DNA from: Symbiodinium natans
Taxonomy: Eukaryota > Sar > Dinophyceae > Suessiales > Symbiodiniaceae
Direction of reading: 5' to 3'
Length of the DNA: 62,000 nucleotides
Assembly (NCBI GenBank): GCA_905221605.1
Contig: CAJNDS010001713.1
Coordinates: 530,001 to 592,000 of the forward strand
Part shown: in pieces, positions 28,565 through 40,587 of the stretch
Layout of the letters: every line of letters starts with the position of its first letter
Position numbering within the stretch: the stretch's first letter is position 1
Position numbers and translations under genes: made by a program
The notes under the pieces: generated by a model
What the model was told of the DNA's origin: nothing
What the model saw: only the letters and a program-made list of their open reading frames with translations
The model's database searches: none

Positions 28565-30690
28565 CGCTTCGTAGCGGAGAGCATCGTGGCGCCTGCCTGT
28601 TAACGCAGCCGACGGCTGGCTGTAGCCCCATGGTGCAACAGCTTTCCCGGAGCTGCTGGCCCTGCAGGCGTTCAGGCGCTGCGTCCACGAATACCACCCA
28701 GATGATCCCAGCAACGAGGATTTTGATGCGGGGCTTGGCCCTCGAATCCCTCGAATCCTCACACGGGTGTCTGTCTTGCGCTTGCCTTGCCCAGGCCACA
28801 GCCGAAAGGCTTCAGGAACCTGACCGAATGCATAAGGCTGGTGCTCTCAACGTTTTGTCTCAACATGTCAACATGCAGGCTTTTTTTGTGTGAGCTGCAG
28901 GCCGTACCATCCAAATCCAGAATGGCAGATCTTTCCAGGAGGCCAGCTTCTCAGGACCTGTCACGAAGATTTCCGAAGTCTGTTGCGAAGCTGCATGTTC
29001 ATGCTTCCAAGAAGTGGGAAGCTTCGAGCGGGACCAGAAGATCTGCTCCATGCACCCAGCTGTAATGAGTTCGCCTTCACTGCGCAGCAGCATACCAGTA
29101 GCAGCCCTGAAGGTACACGCTGGCTACGGGTCTTTTCAGGGATATCAACCAGTGCATCCGTGATGACAACGAAGATGGCCTACGGCGGCTAGCCGATCTC
29201 TCAAGTGAGTGTCAGGTCGTGTTCGGACAGGTCCCTGCAGTTTAGGTCATCCCCCTTTCGCACAGGCCCCAATGATCTGGGAGATTCGCGAGGCAAGGAA
29301 GGGGGCACCGGGGGGCCTGGGGACCTGGCTGAGCCTGTTTCATGCATAACATCTAAATGCCTTGTCACCACATGCCACGAAGTCCCATGTTGCGCGTGTG
29401 GGCTCCGGTGAAGAAGGCTCGAGTGACTCGAGTGGCAGGTTACGCGGTTTGAAACTGCGAAGATCTGCAAGCCCGAGGGGCGCAAGCTTTGGCCTCAGCA
29501 AGGACGCGCGGGTAACGATTGCGCGGCGCTATGCGGCCTTCAGGGTTCGTGAGAATGTTTGGAGACACACGTCGACTCTCGTTTCTAGAGTTTCTACGGT
29601 CGCAATCCAACCCTAAACCTGACCCCTCGACTTGTTGTGTTGCAAGAGCTTCCCCCCATGCCCCTGCTCAGTGTTTCGGTGTTCAGGTGCAAGCCTTTCA
29701 TGGGGAAGTGCTTGCGTGGCCTGGAGGTGCACTCCTGACAGTTGTGCTGGGTAGCGTCGTACAGTGCCATATGCTCAACAATCCCGTAGCTTAAACGCAA
29801 AAGTTAAGCCCTCGCTAGGCCCCAAAAGAAGCACTTGCAACAGACTGTTGGCAAGAACTGGGCAGCGACATGCAAAGGTTCCGGAGGAGGAGGTCGAGAA
29901 GTGGGCGGCTCTTTACAAGGATGTGTTTTGCATCTGCTTTCTTTCTCTCGGCTTTAGCCGTCTGAAGCCAGTGCTCCAGGCTTAGGAGCCTCCATGTTTC
30001 GCCTGATTGCTTCGCCTGTCCTTGCGTCGAGCCATGCTTTTGGAACAGGAGGGCACCGAGTTCGTGTGGCCTGCCTTCACATCCTGCCAGCTAGAGGATG
30101 GAGGCGACTGCACGGTGTGTGCTCGGAGTCCCGTTGGTGCGGTTACTGTCGCTCGTGGGAACAGCTATCAAATATCAGCTGTGCCCGTGCTTGCGATGGT
30201 TGCATCTCGGACGGCAGCAGCATTTCATGCACTTGTCCCACCGACGAGCCGGCCTTTTTTGTAGTTATTTTGCAAGAGAGGGAAGACCTGCAAACTTTCT
30301 TTGTGGAGGCTTGTGGCCTTTTGATGGCAATCTGAACTTCGAGATTGAGCCGCGCGCCCAGGACAAATGCGTCCAACTCTGAATCCCCAAACGCCCTGCG
30401 GTCCTTATCCCCCAATATGCAGCATTCCAGTCATTCCGACCGCACGTCAAAACACTCTGGGCCTTGCTCAAGGCTGCCGTGTTCTCGTGTTTTTTTGCAG
30501 ATTCCCGCACAGAGTCGTCTTTCGAGCCGCGAGTTCGCCATACCCAAGCACTTCGGGGCACTCCTCGCCTCGCGCTGCACGCGAAAGTTACCACGCAGTG
30601 TTTCGCATTTGTTCGGTTCCGCGGTGTTGCTCGGAAGTTGCCCGTCGACTTCGTTTGGGATCTCCTTTCTAAAGCGTGGCCCTCTCCCTG

Positions 30691-30695
<5 letters not shown>

Positions 30696-30729
<34 letters not shown>
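30696..30729. repeat. (TC)n microsatellite
   Basis: An uninterrupted TC dinucleotide tract of about 17 units. Confidence 0.95.
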
Positions 30730-30733
<4 letters not shown>

Positions 30734-30832
30734 CTCTTTATGTTTCGAAGCTTGTGAGCTCACAGGTTTTGAGAGGTCGCTGGGGAGAAGCTGTCAGAAC
30801 TTTTAGCGGTTCTTCAAGCCTTCATTGAAAGC

Positions 30833-31248
30833 GCCTCGGGCATTTCTTGCGAGGTGCAACATCGACCCCAGCAAGCTATCAGATCCGGAGGTGTTTGCCC
30901 CGATCAGCATCAAACGCTTCATCGGTGGGCTGGGGCCTGAGCTGGTTAAGGGACCTTTTTTGTGGGAACCGATGATGAGTTGAGGGCTTGACTGGCTTTG
31001 GTGACAGGTCCAACGAAGTGCTCTTCCCTCCGCAAACCAAGTTCCGTGTCAAGGAGGACCTTCCGCCATGTAAGGCACGCAGGACCATGCCCAGGCCTGA
31101 AGTGCCAACGCTTGCACAGGAGAAGGATGTGCAACGCGTCACTGAAAATGATGAGACTCGCGACGTCCACACGCGCGTTCTTGAGGCGCCGACTGCTTCA
31201 ATCCAGGACCCGACCCCAAAGCATGGAATCGCACAGAGCTTGGCATAG
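30833..31248 (+). CDS. possible exons of an ADP-ribosyltransferase-like gene
   Basis: Two exon-like islands. The first (about 30836-30985) reads FLARCNIDPSKLSDPEVF and onward without a stop. The second (about 31008-31248) contains NEVLFPPQTKFRV. The pattern E-V-L-F-P-P-x-T-x-F-x-V near a C-terminus is characteristic of arginine mono-ADP-ribosyltransferases, where it follows the catalytic ExE. The rest of the catalytic domain is not visible here, and short-motif matches are weak evidence. Splice sites between the islands are not resolved. Confidence 0.25.
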
Positions 31249-32459
31249 AATATATAGCCCCTTCTTTCTTCCTCCGCACCCCCACCCCCCGCCCACCACC
31301 GGAACCGGAAGCCACTCTTCTTGCGGCCAGGTTGTTGAACTTCCCGTACCAGGCGGTGCCGATGCCCAAGAATGTTTCAGGTTCAGAGCGCAGGGTCGCA
31401 GAGATATTCTTCGGAAAGGCTAGGACCAGCATCCCACTGGGCCCTGTCAGCTCAGGCTCCCGGCGAGCGAAAGCGCTGAGCTCGCAAAGCTTGCATCGGC
31501 GCACGGTGCAGTGACTTTGCGAGACGCTACAGATTACTGCGACTTTGCACTTCCGCCACAAGAGCACACCAACACTGTACCAACACTGTACCAACACGCC
31601 AACACGCGCAAGATCACTGCAACAGGCAAGCTGTCACACACGACTGTGTAGCTTGTGTACCATCTTATGAAGCAGCAGACGAAAGCCCTGTGCGTGACCA
31701 AACAAGAGTTGCACTCCATCGCATCGCCATCCTGCCGCTTTCTGATCTGCAGATGGCACTAGCACTGCCATGCTTCCGATGCAGGGCTCGAGTACTGTTG
31801 CCAGTGGACCTAGCGGGGTGCAAATTCACGCACTTGCCACTGCCACCGCCTGAGCAATCTGTACCGTAGCGACCCTTATCTTCCGAGCCCTACCGTAAGG
31901 GCTCAGGTGCTCAGTGCATGGAACAACGAGCTCGAGCATCCTTCAACACTGGCCTTCTTTGCACCTTTCGAGGTGCATGCCGCATGCAGATGGAAGCTTG
32001 ACCCCCCGATGGCCGTGAACCTCAGTGTCGTCATGTCCGTCCTTCCCTAAAGTCGGGCCTCCTCTGAGGTTGGGGACCATACCAAGTCTGGGAAGCTCCT
32101 GGCTCAGCGTTCCCTTTCCGGCAGTCCTCCCACTGCTTAAGCGGTCGAGGCCTGCTCGGGATTGTAGAGACAGAGGAAACCACCAAGAGCACGGAGAAGG
32201 ATCCGAACGCTCCCTGCGTTGCTCTTGCTGATTCTTGCTGTATCGATGCCTCCAAATGATCTTCGGACAGCCCCACGTAGTCCTTCTAGCTTGTGTTTTG
32301 CGTGTGCGGGCAGTCATCTGACTTCAAAGTCAGCATCCGTCTGTTGTGTGCATGGTGCAGGATACGCGCTTTGCTGCTAGACCCCCAGACGGTTGAATGC
32401 TGAACGATGGCCGTTTGGCCGAATGGCTGAAGATGGCAGCAAGCCCATTGTGTCGGCAG
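31249..32459. other. unassigned spacer
   Basis: No protein motif, RNA gene or substantial repeat seen. A CTGTACCAACACTG-type short direct repeat occurs near 31570-31600. Confidence 0.4.
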
Positions 32460-32842
32460 GTGGGTGAATACGTCGAGTACTACAGTGCATCTGCAGGATC
32501 CTGGATTCCTGCAAAGGCACGGCGTCAAGCTGGGCAAAGTCAAGCTTGGCGAGCTTACCCAATACTGCACAAGGGGCACTTGAAAAGTAAGAGGTTCTGG
32601 CAGCAGGTACGTACGTACGCTCCACACACAGCCGTCCTGCCTCACCTCACGGCCCTCCCTGCTGAAAAAGCTCCCAGTCAACTCATGAAGGGTCCTGTGG
32701 TTGCCAGTATAGGACACAAGGAGCATTCAGAACTACAGCCGCCATGTTTTCTTTCCTGCATTGACGGCAGATTCTGGCATATCGTGATGGGTTGTATGAC
32801 CTTGACTGCAAGCAAGACGCTGGGAGCTCAGCTGGCAGCTTG
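32460..32842 (+). CDS. two-exon VEYYS/TYDLDCK module (first copy)
   Basis: Exon 1 (32460-32516, 19 codons) begins after a CAG acceptor with VGEYVEYYSAS and ends WIPAK at an AAG|GC donor. Exon 2 begins after GGCAG at 32771 with ILAYRDGLYDLDCK and stays open to about 32842. Both junctions are phase 0, so the spliced module reads through. I recognise this pattern (a V-G-x-x-V-E-Y-Y-S start, WIPAKV, then DGxYDLDCK) as a short beta-rich, probably SH3/Tudor-like module that recurs in many dinoflagellate proteins. Its function is unknown to me. The intron of 254 bp uses the non-canonical GC donor. The surrounding gene is unresolved. Confidence 0.5.
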
Positions 32843-33446
32843 AGAGGTGCGGCTCGCGCACAATGAATATCATAGACCCTCATCGTGTGTTCTCTCCATC
32901 GCTTTCCTGATTTAAGAAGCTTTGAGCACTTGCAGAATTTGTCCGCAGGGTGTTCTGAGTCCTGAGGTGCCACCGACAAAAGTTCGGCCAGCAACCTTCA
33001 CGAAGCCCGAGTTCGAGGTTCGTGTTTCCGCAGTGGGGCTACATATGTGCTGCTCCTCTTTAGTGCAGTTTCTGGACTTGTCCTGTTTATGAGTTTATGA
33101 CTGCTTATGGGTACAAACCGGGCATGTGCGCATAGCCTTGACGTCTGTCGTGGCAGCCGCACAGCATGCGAGCAAGATGCCCACACCTCCATGTCCAAAC
33201 GGTCTCCACTGGTCATGCGACCTCAGACTATGCTGAGCATCTTGTAGGTTGGTGCAAACGTAGAGTACTTGAGCGACACTCGGGGTCTGAAACTCAGTGC
33301 CAGCTGGACAGCGCGCACGTCAGTATGATCAGCACCCCTTGATGCGTTCCTTTTGGCATGCCTGCTTAGAAGTTCTATTGTTGTAGTATATGTGTAATCG
33401 ACCAGTCTGCGACTCACCTAACAACTTTGTAACGCTCGCGCTGCAG

Positions 33447-33720
33447 CCTTGTGGTGGTTCTGAACCAGGTGTGTGGATACCAGCAAAAGTGAAGATGTAC
33501 AATGCCATGGCTGGCCCTTCTCTCAGGAAAGCTGTACCACATTTAGTATGGGCGGAACTAAGCAACCAGAAGGGGAACACACGCAAAACAAACCCTCATG
33601 AAGGCGAGCGGCATCATGAAATTTGACATGCTGCACTGTCGAGGTACGTACGACCTGGATTGCAAGCTCCATGTTGATCCAAGCAGGTTTCGCTCCTTGC
33701 GAAGTCCCAAAATAATTGGC
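33447..33720 (+). CDS. VEYYS/TYDLDCK module (second copy, partial)
   Basis: A second occurrence of the same module about 0.6 kb downstream on the same strand. One exon contains GVWIPAK ending at 33488 before a GT donor. A second exon contains CRGTYDLDCKLHVDPSRFR at about 33630-33700, the same beta-hairpin followed by a basic helix. The N-terminal half of the module (VEYYS) is not recognisable here. Together with the first copy this suggests a multi-exon gene with tandem modules. Confidence 0.42.
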
Positions 33721-34037
33721 AGCTGCTTCTCACAGCCCTCTTCCAGGATCCGCCTTCCTGCTGGCAGCACCTGCCCGCCGAGCCCAGAGTTAGGGGAGGC
33801 GGGGCTGGATGAGCACGCTGCTTGAATCGATTCCTGATCAGCAATGTACTCGTAGCACCTCCTCCACCCCCCGCTTTGGGGGTGAGTCTTGGGAGGCATG
33901 TTCAGGGTGGGCTGCGCCTTTAACTATCTGAACCGGAAGGCTAGGAAGGCTCATGGTGGGGTTGCGTCCTAAACCGCGTGAAGGTGCAACAGATCAGACG
34001 TGGTGCTATATCTAAAGAAGTAGAATTTAGAGTCCAT

Positions 34038-34273
34038 AGTCATCTGAGTTCAGCGAGGTAGACAGTGCCAAAGTTGAGACACCAGTGGGCGACGGCGAAG
34101 CCGACGAGGACCCGACTCCTAAATGGGCGAAGAGTTCTGGTTGCGCTGGCCGGAGTTCTACCCAAAAAGCCAATCTGGAAGCAGCACGCTTCGTCGCCTT
34201 TTTCAAAGATGATGCAAAATTCAAGTCCTTAAGCCCAGCAGGAGCATTGCGTGAGCGACTCGTGTCGTTGTGA
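34038..34273 (+). CDS. exon-like open frame, unknown
   Basis: A frame open from a TAG at 34035 to a TGA reads an acidic stretch (VGDGEADEDPTPKW) and then a helical KANLEAARFVAFFKDD segment. No family recognised. It could be a terminal exon of the module gene just upstream. Support is only the composition. Confidence 0.2.
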
Positions 34274-35529
34274 TGGCTGCAGGTTGCAGTAGGTAGCGGG
34301 AGCTGCGAGTGCCGCGATTTGCAGAAGCCAGGAGTTTGGAACATCCCACAGCAGCACATGTCCTGTCGAACACCTACAGCCTCAGCAGGCTCAGACTGTT
34401 GCTGAAGCCCTCGGTGGCCCTTCATGGGCCCATGGTATGCGCCTGACAGGATGGACCCATCCAGCTTATCAAAGTCTCCCGCCCGGACCTTGTTGACCGA
34501 CTTTAGTGTTCAGCGCGGGCAATCAGTGCTGGGAGTCGGGTTCTGTGCAACTTCGAGCTAGGATGACCTCCATCCCCAAGCCATGCCCGTACGCAAAGCT
34601 TTATCCTGACATGCTGCGATGCCGCCCTGGAGGAAACCCCGGGCCCAAACCTGCCTTCGTCCAGGTCATGGGACCTCTTGGCATTTCGAACTTTGCCCCG
34701 AAGCGGTGAAGGCGGTCGTTGGGGGAGCGGAGGTGTTGGATTGAGGGTTAAACGGTTAAACGTATCGCCGTGCAACCGGACCATAAACGCCCTGAACTCT
34801 GCACCGCATCCAACGGATCATCCAACCTTGACAACTGCCGAAGCGGGCTTCGTGGGAAGCCCAGCACCTGAAGCATAAGGCCGACTAAGCCATGAAAGCC
34901 CCGGTCCCCCGCCCCGCCCCAAGCTGAAGACTGGACATCCAGGTGCTAGAGGCCCGTGGCCGGGAGCAAATTTCCGTATGTACAGCCGGCGCCCTGGTGC
35001 GTTCGAGCTCAAGGGCTCCCAGCTGCTTTTTGCTGGGCGCTCTGCTTGGGCTTCTGCAAGATGAGGTTTGCGGTCCCTACCGTCCGCGCCCGAGAGAGCG
35101 ACTGAACTCTGCAGCCAATGCCCCCCGGCTGGGCTCGAGGTACAGGAAAGAGTTACCTGCTGAACCTTCTCCTCGGGTGTGCGCCTGAACGTGCTTAGCT
35201 TCTCCGCTGCTCAGTTGCCGGAGTGCTGCCTGCTGATCTATAGCGACGCAGGCGCGTCCGACAGGGCACCAGCCAGTTCCGCGCAGCGCTAAGCGACCTC
35301 ACCTGCTTGTCACACGCACGGCTTTGTGCAACTTTGTACGCAGCTTCCATGTCTTCCTTGTTTTTGGGTGGAGCGCATATAACATGTTCTATGTGCGGAT
35401 GTCTATCTATATACGTGTAGATATGATGCCTCTTCACTGGCCCCACGATCTACCGCGGCAGGTCTGCGAGAGAGGCTCTGGGCCTCATTCGTTGTTTGTG
35501 TGAACACAAATGAGGCCAACAGAGGTCCC

Positions 35530-35865
35530 AGACCCTGAAAAAGTAACCTCTGGGTTTCGTCGGAATCCAATTCAGTTGTAACTCGAACGGGATGTATTAC
35601 AAGACCACACCCGAAGAAATCCTCATCTGGGCTTCAGTCGTAGTTACCCCGAATTTGAATATCATATGTAAAACGGGCCACACCCTACTGCACCCTCCAA
35701 AGGTATCATCTGGGCTTCGCTCATATTTACGTCGAATGGAAGAGCAAGAGGACAAAGCGCAAAGATGTCTTTCTTCTGAGCCTCGTGCCTCCACTTCATA
35801 TTCAGCTTCAAGTAGAAGTTTATATCGAAAGGCCACACCCCTAGAAATCCTCCTTTGAGAAATCT
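35530..35865. repeat. degenerate ~100-bp tandem repeat
   Basis: Three to four diverged copies share CATCTGGGCTTC, GAAT and GGCCACACCC landmarks, with spacing of about 80-110 bp. Confidence 0.6.
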
Positions 35866-37639
35866 TGTAAGAAGCCTCTGTGGCAAGCCAAGGTGAGCAA
35901 AATGGGAATGTGGGGGCATGTGGGAAGCTAAGGTAAGCGAATCCGGGAATCAGTGAATCTTGGCAGTTAAGGGGAGCAAAAATCTGGTAATCTGACAAGC
36001 GGCCAAACTGGGAGTCTGGGAATCCGGATAAGGTGTGCAAACCTGGGAACCTGGGAAGTTAAACTGAAAAGAAAGAGGAGCAGAAGGAAAGCGAAACAAC
36101 TATGTCAAGACAAATCCATGCAGAAGCCTTGAAAAGGGCTATAGCAGACATCGTACGCGGAATCAGCTGGCAAGACATGTGGGAGTCGCATGACAAGGCA
36201 TTCAGGCCAACACGAGAAGCACAGGGCAGTGGCTGCTTTACATGAAGACGAGTTTCCACCCAACCTCAAAAGCTCCGAATTCTCTTGGGGAGGGGGGAGC
36301 CTCTTCAGCAATGGCGGACAGGCTTCGGGATACTTCCGCGGCCAGCGAAGAAAGGCCGGCACGAAACTCTGAGGCCGAGCAGTGCCCGTCCAGCACGCCA
36401 CTGCTGCAAAGAACGCCGTCCCAAAAAACGATACAGGAAATTGCACCCAAGAGCCAGGCGTTTTTCCCCAAGCCATTCAAAAGTGGAAGGGCGCAGGTTT
36501 CGCTCCTCACGCTGTCTTCTCTTGCAGCGCAGCCAGCACTTCAGGGAGCACCTCGGCAAAGCTGGGGAATCTGTGAAGTGACGGCGCGAAAATCCGGAAT
36601 CTGGGAATCCAAAACTATTGTGACTAACATAGATGGAGATCGGATGTGTAAATGAAACGACCCTAGGAAAAAGTAGCAGAAAAGTGGACTGTCACCCGTG
36701 TTGTATTCTGAGCCGAATGCGTAATTTTACACCTTGCGGGTCCCCTTCCTGTGCCTACCTGTTGTGATGGATCGCTCAAGATTTCCGACCTTTGAAAGAG
36801 TAGAACTTGTTTAAGAATTCAAGGTGACCTCCAATTACATTCATCAACCCAGTTCAAATGGTTGCACATCAAAATTGCAGGAATGCTGTTCAATGTTTCT
36901 CAGCGAGAAGCCACCCACTAATCCCCAGGTGTTTTTTCACGAATCACCAGTTACAAGAGAACGTGAGCTTAAATAGCTGCATGCCAATCTTGGCGTACCT
37001 CATATTTGCTTAATCTATTTTGCCAAGAGTGCTGGCCGTTAATCTCAGTTCGTGCGATAAGTGACAGCATCTTGAAATTGCAAGAGCCATGTCCTCACAT
37101 GGCTTGACACTTTTCGTTTTCCGCCCTTTTTAAAGCCTCTGTAGCCTATGTATGCTCCAACAACTATCCTCAAGAATTACAGCTGACATCTAATTGTGCT
37201 AGTGTTTGGAGTTTAAATTGCAAAGAGTGCAGTCCTTGAAGCTTTGCGTGTAATACAAGAAAGCATCCCTCCCCACCCTCGACGCGGCTTGTTAGATTTT
37301 AAGTCAAGCAGGCTCCTCGCCTCCTCCTCGCCCCCTCACCCAGAAACTTGCGGAAAGGTATCTATCATCGGTCTGAAAATTACAGGATGGCTCCCACATC
37401 AGGTAGCTGTAGGGCGGAAATGACCGAAGAAGCAAATTCAAGCTCCATGAGCATTTAGTTAACCCCTAGTTCCGAAAGAAAATCGTTTTCCGGTTTCCGC
37501 CTAAGAGCCTTCGAGCGAGATGTAATTATGTGTGGTTGGTCGGCAGGAATGAAAGACAAGATGATGACATGGCAGAGGAGTTGCCGTCTGTGTCGTGTAT
37601 CGGGTGCAACGAGGTTAGTTGCCTTAGAACAAATTTAAA

Positions 37640-37884
37640 TGTGTGTGTGTGTGTGTGTGTGAGTGGGAGTGGAGTGTGAGTGTGAGTGTGTGAGTGTGAG
37701 ATTGAGAATGAGAGCGAGCGTGAGAGCGAGAGCGAGAGTTAGAGTGAGTGCAAGTGCAAGTGTGAGTGCATGTGCGTGGGGGTGGGGGTGTGGGTGCGGT
37801 GGGTGTGTAGGCGTGCGTGCGAGCGTGCGTGTGCGTGCTCGCGTGCGTGGGTGTGTGCGTGGGTGTGTGTGGACCTCTCTCTGT

Positions 37885-37946
<62 letters not shown>
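37640..37946. repeat. TG/GAGTG-rich tract ending in a pure (GT)n run
   Basis: An imperfect GTGAGTGA/GTGCGTGT region is followed by a nearly pure GT run at 37889-37946. The apparent frames on both strands are low-complexity artefacts. Confidence 0.95.
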
Positions 37947-37947
<1 letters not shown>

Positions 37948-38242
37948 TCTGTCTGTCTGTGTGACCATTGATGGACATTTTACGAAGTCATTAAGCTTAA
38001 ACATGTAGAAATATTAGAAGATCGTTCAACACTGGGTTTTAACCCACGCAAGAGCCGAACGTGCCATGCTTGTCGTGTGTTGAAATTTCTTAGTGTCGCA
38101 AGCCGGAATCCGGTTAGCCAAGTCATGTTTGCGCAGTCAAAAGCACGTGCAAGTATTGAAGATTGCAAAGCTGCAAAAGTGTCGATGTATTTACGGTGTT
38201 TTCGAGAGATTTCGTTTACAGCGCAACTGAACAATATGCTCA

Positions 38243-38257
38243 CCCCCCCCCCCCCCC
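38243..38257. repeat. C15 homopolymer
   Basis: An uninterrupted run of 15 C. Confidence 0.95.
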
Positions 38258-38299
38258 ATGACACGCGCCGATCGTGCTCTTCATGGAGGGGGTGGGACC

Positions 38300-38530
38300 T
38301 GAAATTCCAAAATTCCAAAGCTTTGGGGCCGAATCATTCCTAACAATTCCAAAATTTCAAATTTCCACAAAAAGTGGAATTTTGGAATCGTTGGGCCTAA
38401 ATTTTTTGGAATTGTTGGGCCCAAACATGTTGGATTTTTGGAATTTTGGAAGCCCCCAAAAATTTTGGAATTTTGAAATTGTTAGCCCCAAAGATTATGG
38501 AATTTTGGAATTTAGGGAGTTTGGCATTCC
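38300..38530. repeat. GGAATTTTGGAA-type degenerate repeat
   Basis: Short AT-rich blocks (AATTTTGGAA) alternate with TTGGGCCCAAA-like words, roughly every 30-40 bp. Confidence 0.85.
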
Positions 38531-38794
38531 TAGGTATCACAACACTACAATACATGAGGCTCGAAACTATTGTGTCTTGTTCACTATCTGTTCATCGCCA
38601 TGGATCCAGAGAATGTCTGGTTTTGCGAGCGCTCCCTGAACATGTATGTGTCGGGCCCATGCCGGAGGGGGCCATAAACACTAAAGCGAAAATCACGGTT
38701 TGGGGTGCGGGTCACAAACAGATTGAGCGCAAACCTCTCCGGAACAAATGGGCGGTCTACTGTTCCGACAGTTTTCTTTGACGAGTGAAAAAAG

Positions 38795-39931
38795 AGATCT
38801 GCCTCCTCAGCCGCACTTGGCAACACCGCCAGTGAAGATGACCAGGATGCTGGTTGGGAGTTCATCATCAAGCACGGTGAGCGGGATCGTAGCCAGCTGA
38901 AGCAGTTGCGCTGGATTGACAAGCATATCGGTAAGGAGGGGAGCCTCATTAAGGGCTGGTCAGAGAAGCTAGTTCAGAAAGCTTTGGATTCCTTAGCCAA
39001 TGAGGGCTGCCCAGCCAAGCTGACCACACGATACGACCTCACAATCCAGGACTTCCACCCCACCGTTTTGAACACCGCTTCAAAGTACTCGTGCCACATT
39101 TGACTGATGTAGTCTGTGCCTGCTCGGGGAGCCGGGTGTCGGCAAGACTCCTGTAGCTCGGGTGGCCGCGATGATGTTCAGTCGGTACTATGGTGGCGAG
39201 GGCCCTTTCCGCTCTTCTTCGGACTTTGACTTCTTCCGCGGGATTTTCGTTGTCCCCGCCGTTTACGACGACGGCGACATCTGTGCAGAGAGCGTGAAAA
39301 AGAGGAAGAGCAGGCATTCGCGGATAGGAAGGCATGTTGAAGGAGCGGTGGAATGTCGCCAAGTTCGTCAAGGGCCAAGTGCGCATTACAACGCTTATGT
39401 ACACCGCTCGAGGTTAATCTGAACGCGTCTGACATCTCGCATGAGGAGTTCGTCAAAATGATTCGGCCAGTCCTGGGGTACTCTGACACGGATACTCGCG
39501 CCATTCTCAAACTGGGTTGCTTCATTGTCTTCACCAAAGACAGCATGTACTTCAGACCTCCGTCGCAGCACGAGAGGAGGGCTTGTCGTCAGAAATGGGC
39601 TCTCAGGGACATACTTCTGGACGACTGCAAGCGCAGGTTCAACAACTAAAGAAGAATGGTCCTCCGCCAGTGGATTTTCCTCCACGTGATAAAACGCATC
39701 CGGTGGTCAGATGAGATCGCGCTCATCATTCGCGACTTTGCCGACTTTGCCGATACGAGAAATCCATGCGCGCCGACAGTCCATGAGAAGCGGATCTGTG
39801 AACTGGCAGATGGAAGTATCGTTTACAGTCTGGGCGACATCATGTACAAGGTGAACAATAGTGGAGAGCATCACCTATCTCAATCTGAGTACGCATATGC
39901 AGCAGAGATCCCCTCAAAAGAGAGTTACTGA
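38795..39931 (+). pseudogene. decayed P-loop ATPase of a multicopy dinoflagellate family
   Basis: Conserved pieces appear in order on the plus strand but in different frames. An N-terminal segment has TIQDFHPTVLNTASKY (38800-39100). A Walker A loop reads GEPGVGKTPVARVAAM (39128-39175). Then come FRSSSDFDFFRG and a Walker-B-like VYDDGD (39205-39280), KERWNVAKFVKGQ (39335-39380), and a C-terminal VLGYSDTD..LKLGCF segment to 39649. At least two frameshifts and an in-frame TGA near 39100 break it. I recall intact relatives with GEPGVGKTP and DFDFFRG motifs as a widespread dinoflagellate family. It resembles viral or plasmid replication ATPases, but its function is unknown to me. Confidence 0.6.
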
Positions 39932-40587
39932 TAGGTAATTGCTACCGGCGCCTGCTGGCCCATACTGGGGCCTTGAAAGGTCTTGGCGGTCCAGGCTAAC
40001 TCGAGAGTCTTAACAGGCTCCTGGGCGGGGGGCCAGGGCGGCCAGGGCGGCCAGGGGGTCGTTCAAAATCCCGAAAGGTCTTCATCTCGGGGGGTCTAGG
40101 GCCTTGGGTTTGGGGACTTAGGACGGTTTGGTCTTGAAAGGCTTTGGTGGGAGTGGGAGCTTGCCTTGGACAAAAATTTCAGGACGCTGCTCACGGTGGC
40201 GTGCACACACGGGTGCAATTGCAGTTGTAGACAGCTATAGTCCTTTTTCGAACTCGAACCACCCCCAGAGAGTTGCTGGTGATTCCCATATTGTTGCCCT
40301 GACGTGTTGCCTATAAATTATTTTGCCGGGGACGGACAGGCGATTTTCGATTTTTGTCGCAGCACCAAAGCCGTTGACTTGTTTGGATGCACGTCACGTG
40401 CCGCCGCTGCTGGACTGTCATGTGCGGAGCTCCACTGTAGGCAGAGTGAACATGTTCACGCGTGCCGCTGTACACCCTAGGCCTCGGGCAGTTCATATTC
40501 ACAAGCAAAGACAGGACCAGAACAGGACTGAATAGTTGGACGGTGTCGAAAGTAGTTCGGAAATCGCAGAGTCAGTTTTCATGCACC
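39932..40587. other. unassigned upstream region
   Basis: A GGGCGGCCA-rich short tandem stretch occurs at 40030-40060. No gene was recognised. The region may contain the 5' flank of the large plus-strand gene that follows. Confidence 0.35.

Larger units (their letters stand above)
24200..30825. other. 6.6 kb without a recognisable gene
   Basis: I examined both strands and found no conserved domain, tRNA or transposon motif. Open frames are short and overlap on opposite strands. Identifiable structure is limited to the simple repeats listed separately (25619-25735, 28544-28564, 30696-30729) and a poly-T run at 24195-24208. Confidence 0.4.
34274..38240. other. mostly unassigned, simple and degenerate repeats
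   Basis: No recognisable gene. It holds a degenerate roughly 100-bp tandem repeat (35530-35865) and a long TG-rich tract (37640-37946). The AT-richer stretch 36660-37620 shows no open frame of note on either strand. Confidence 0.4.

Noticed and set aside
37624-38008. Cys/Val- and Thr/His-rich frames in the GT tract
   Set aside because: Direct translations of a dinucleotide repeat.
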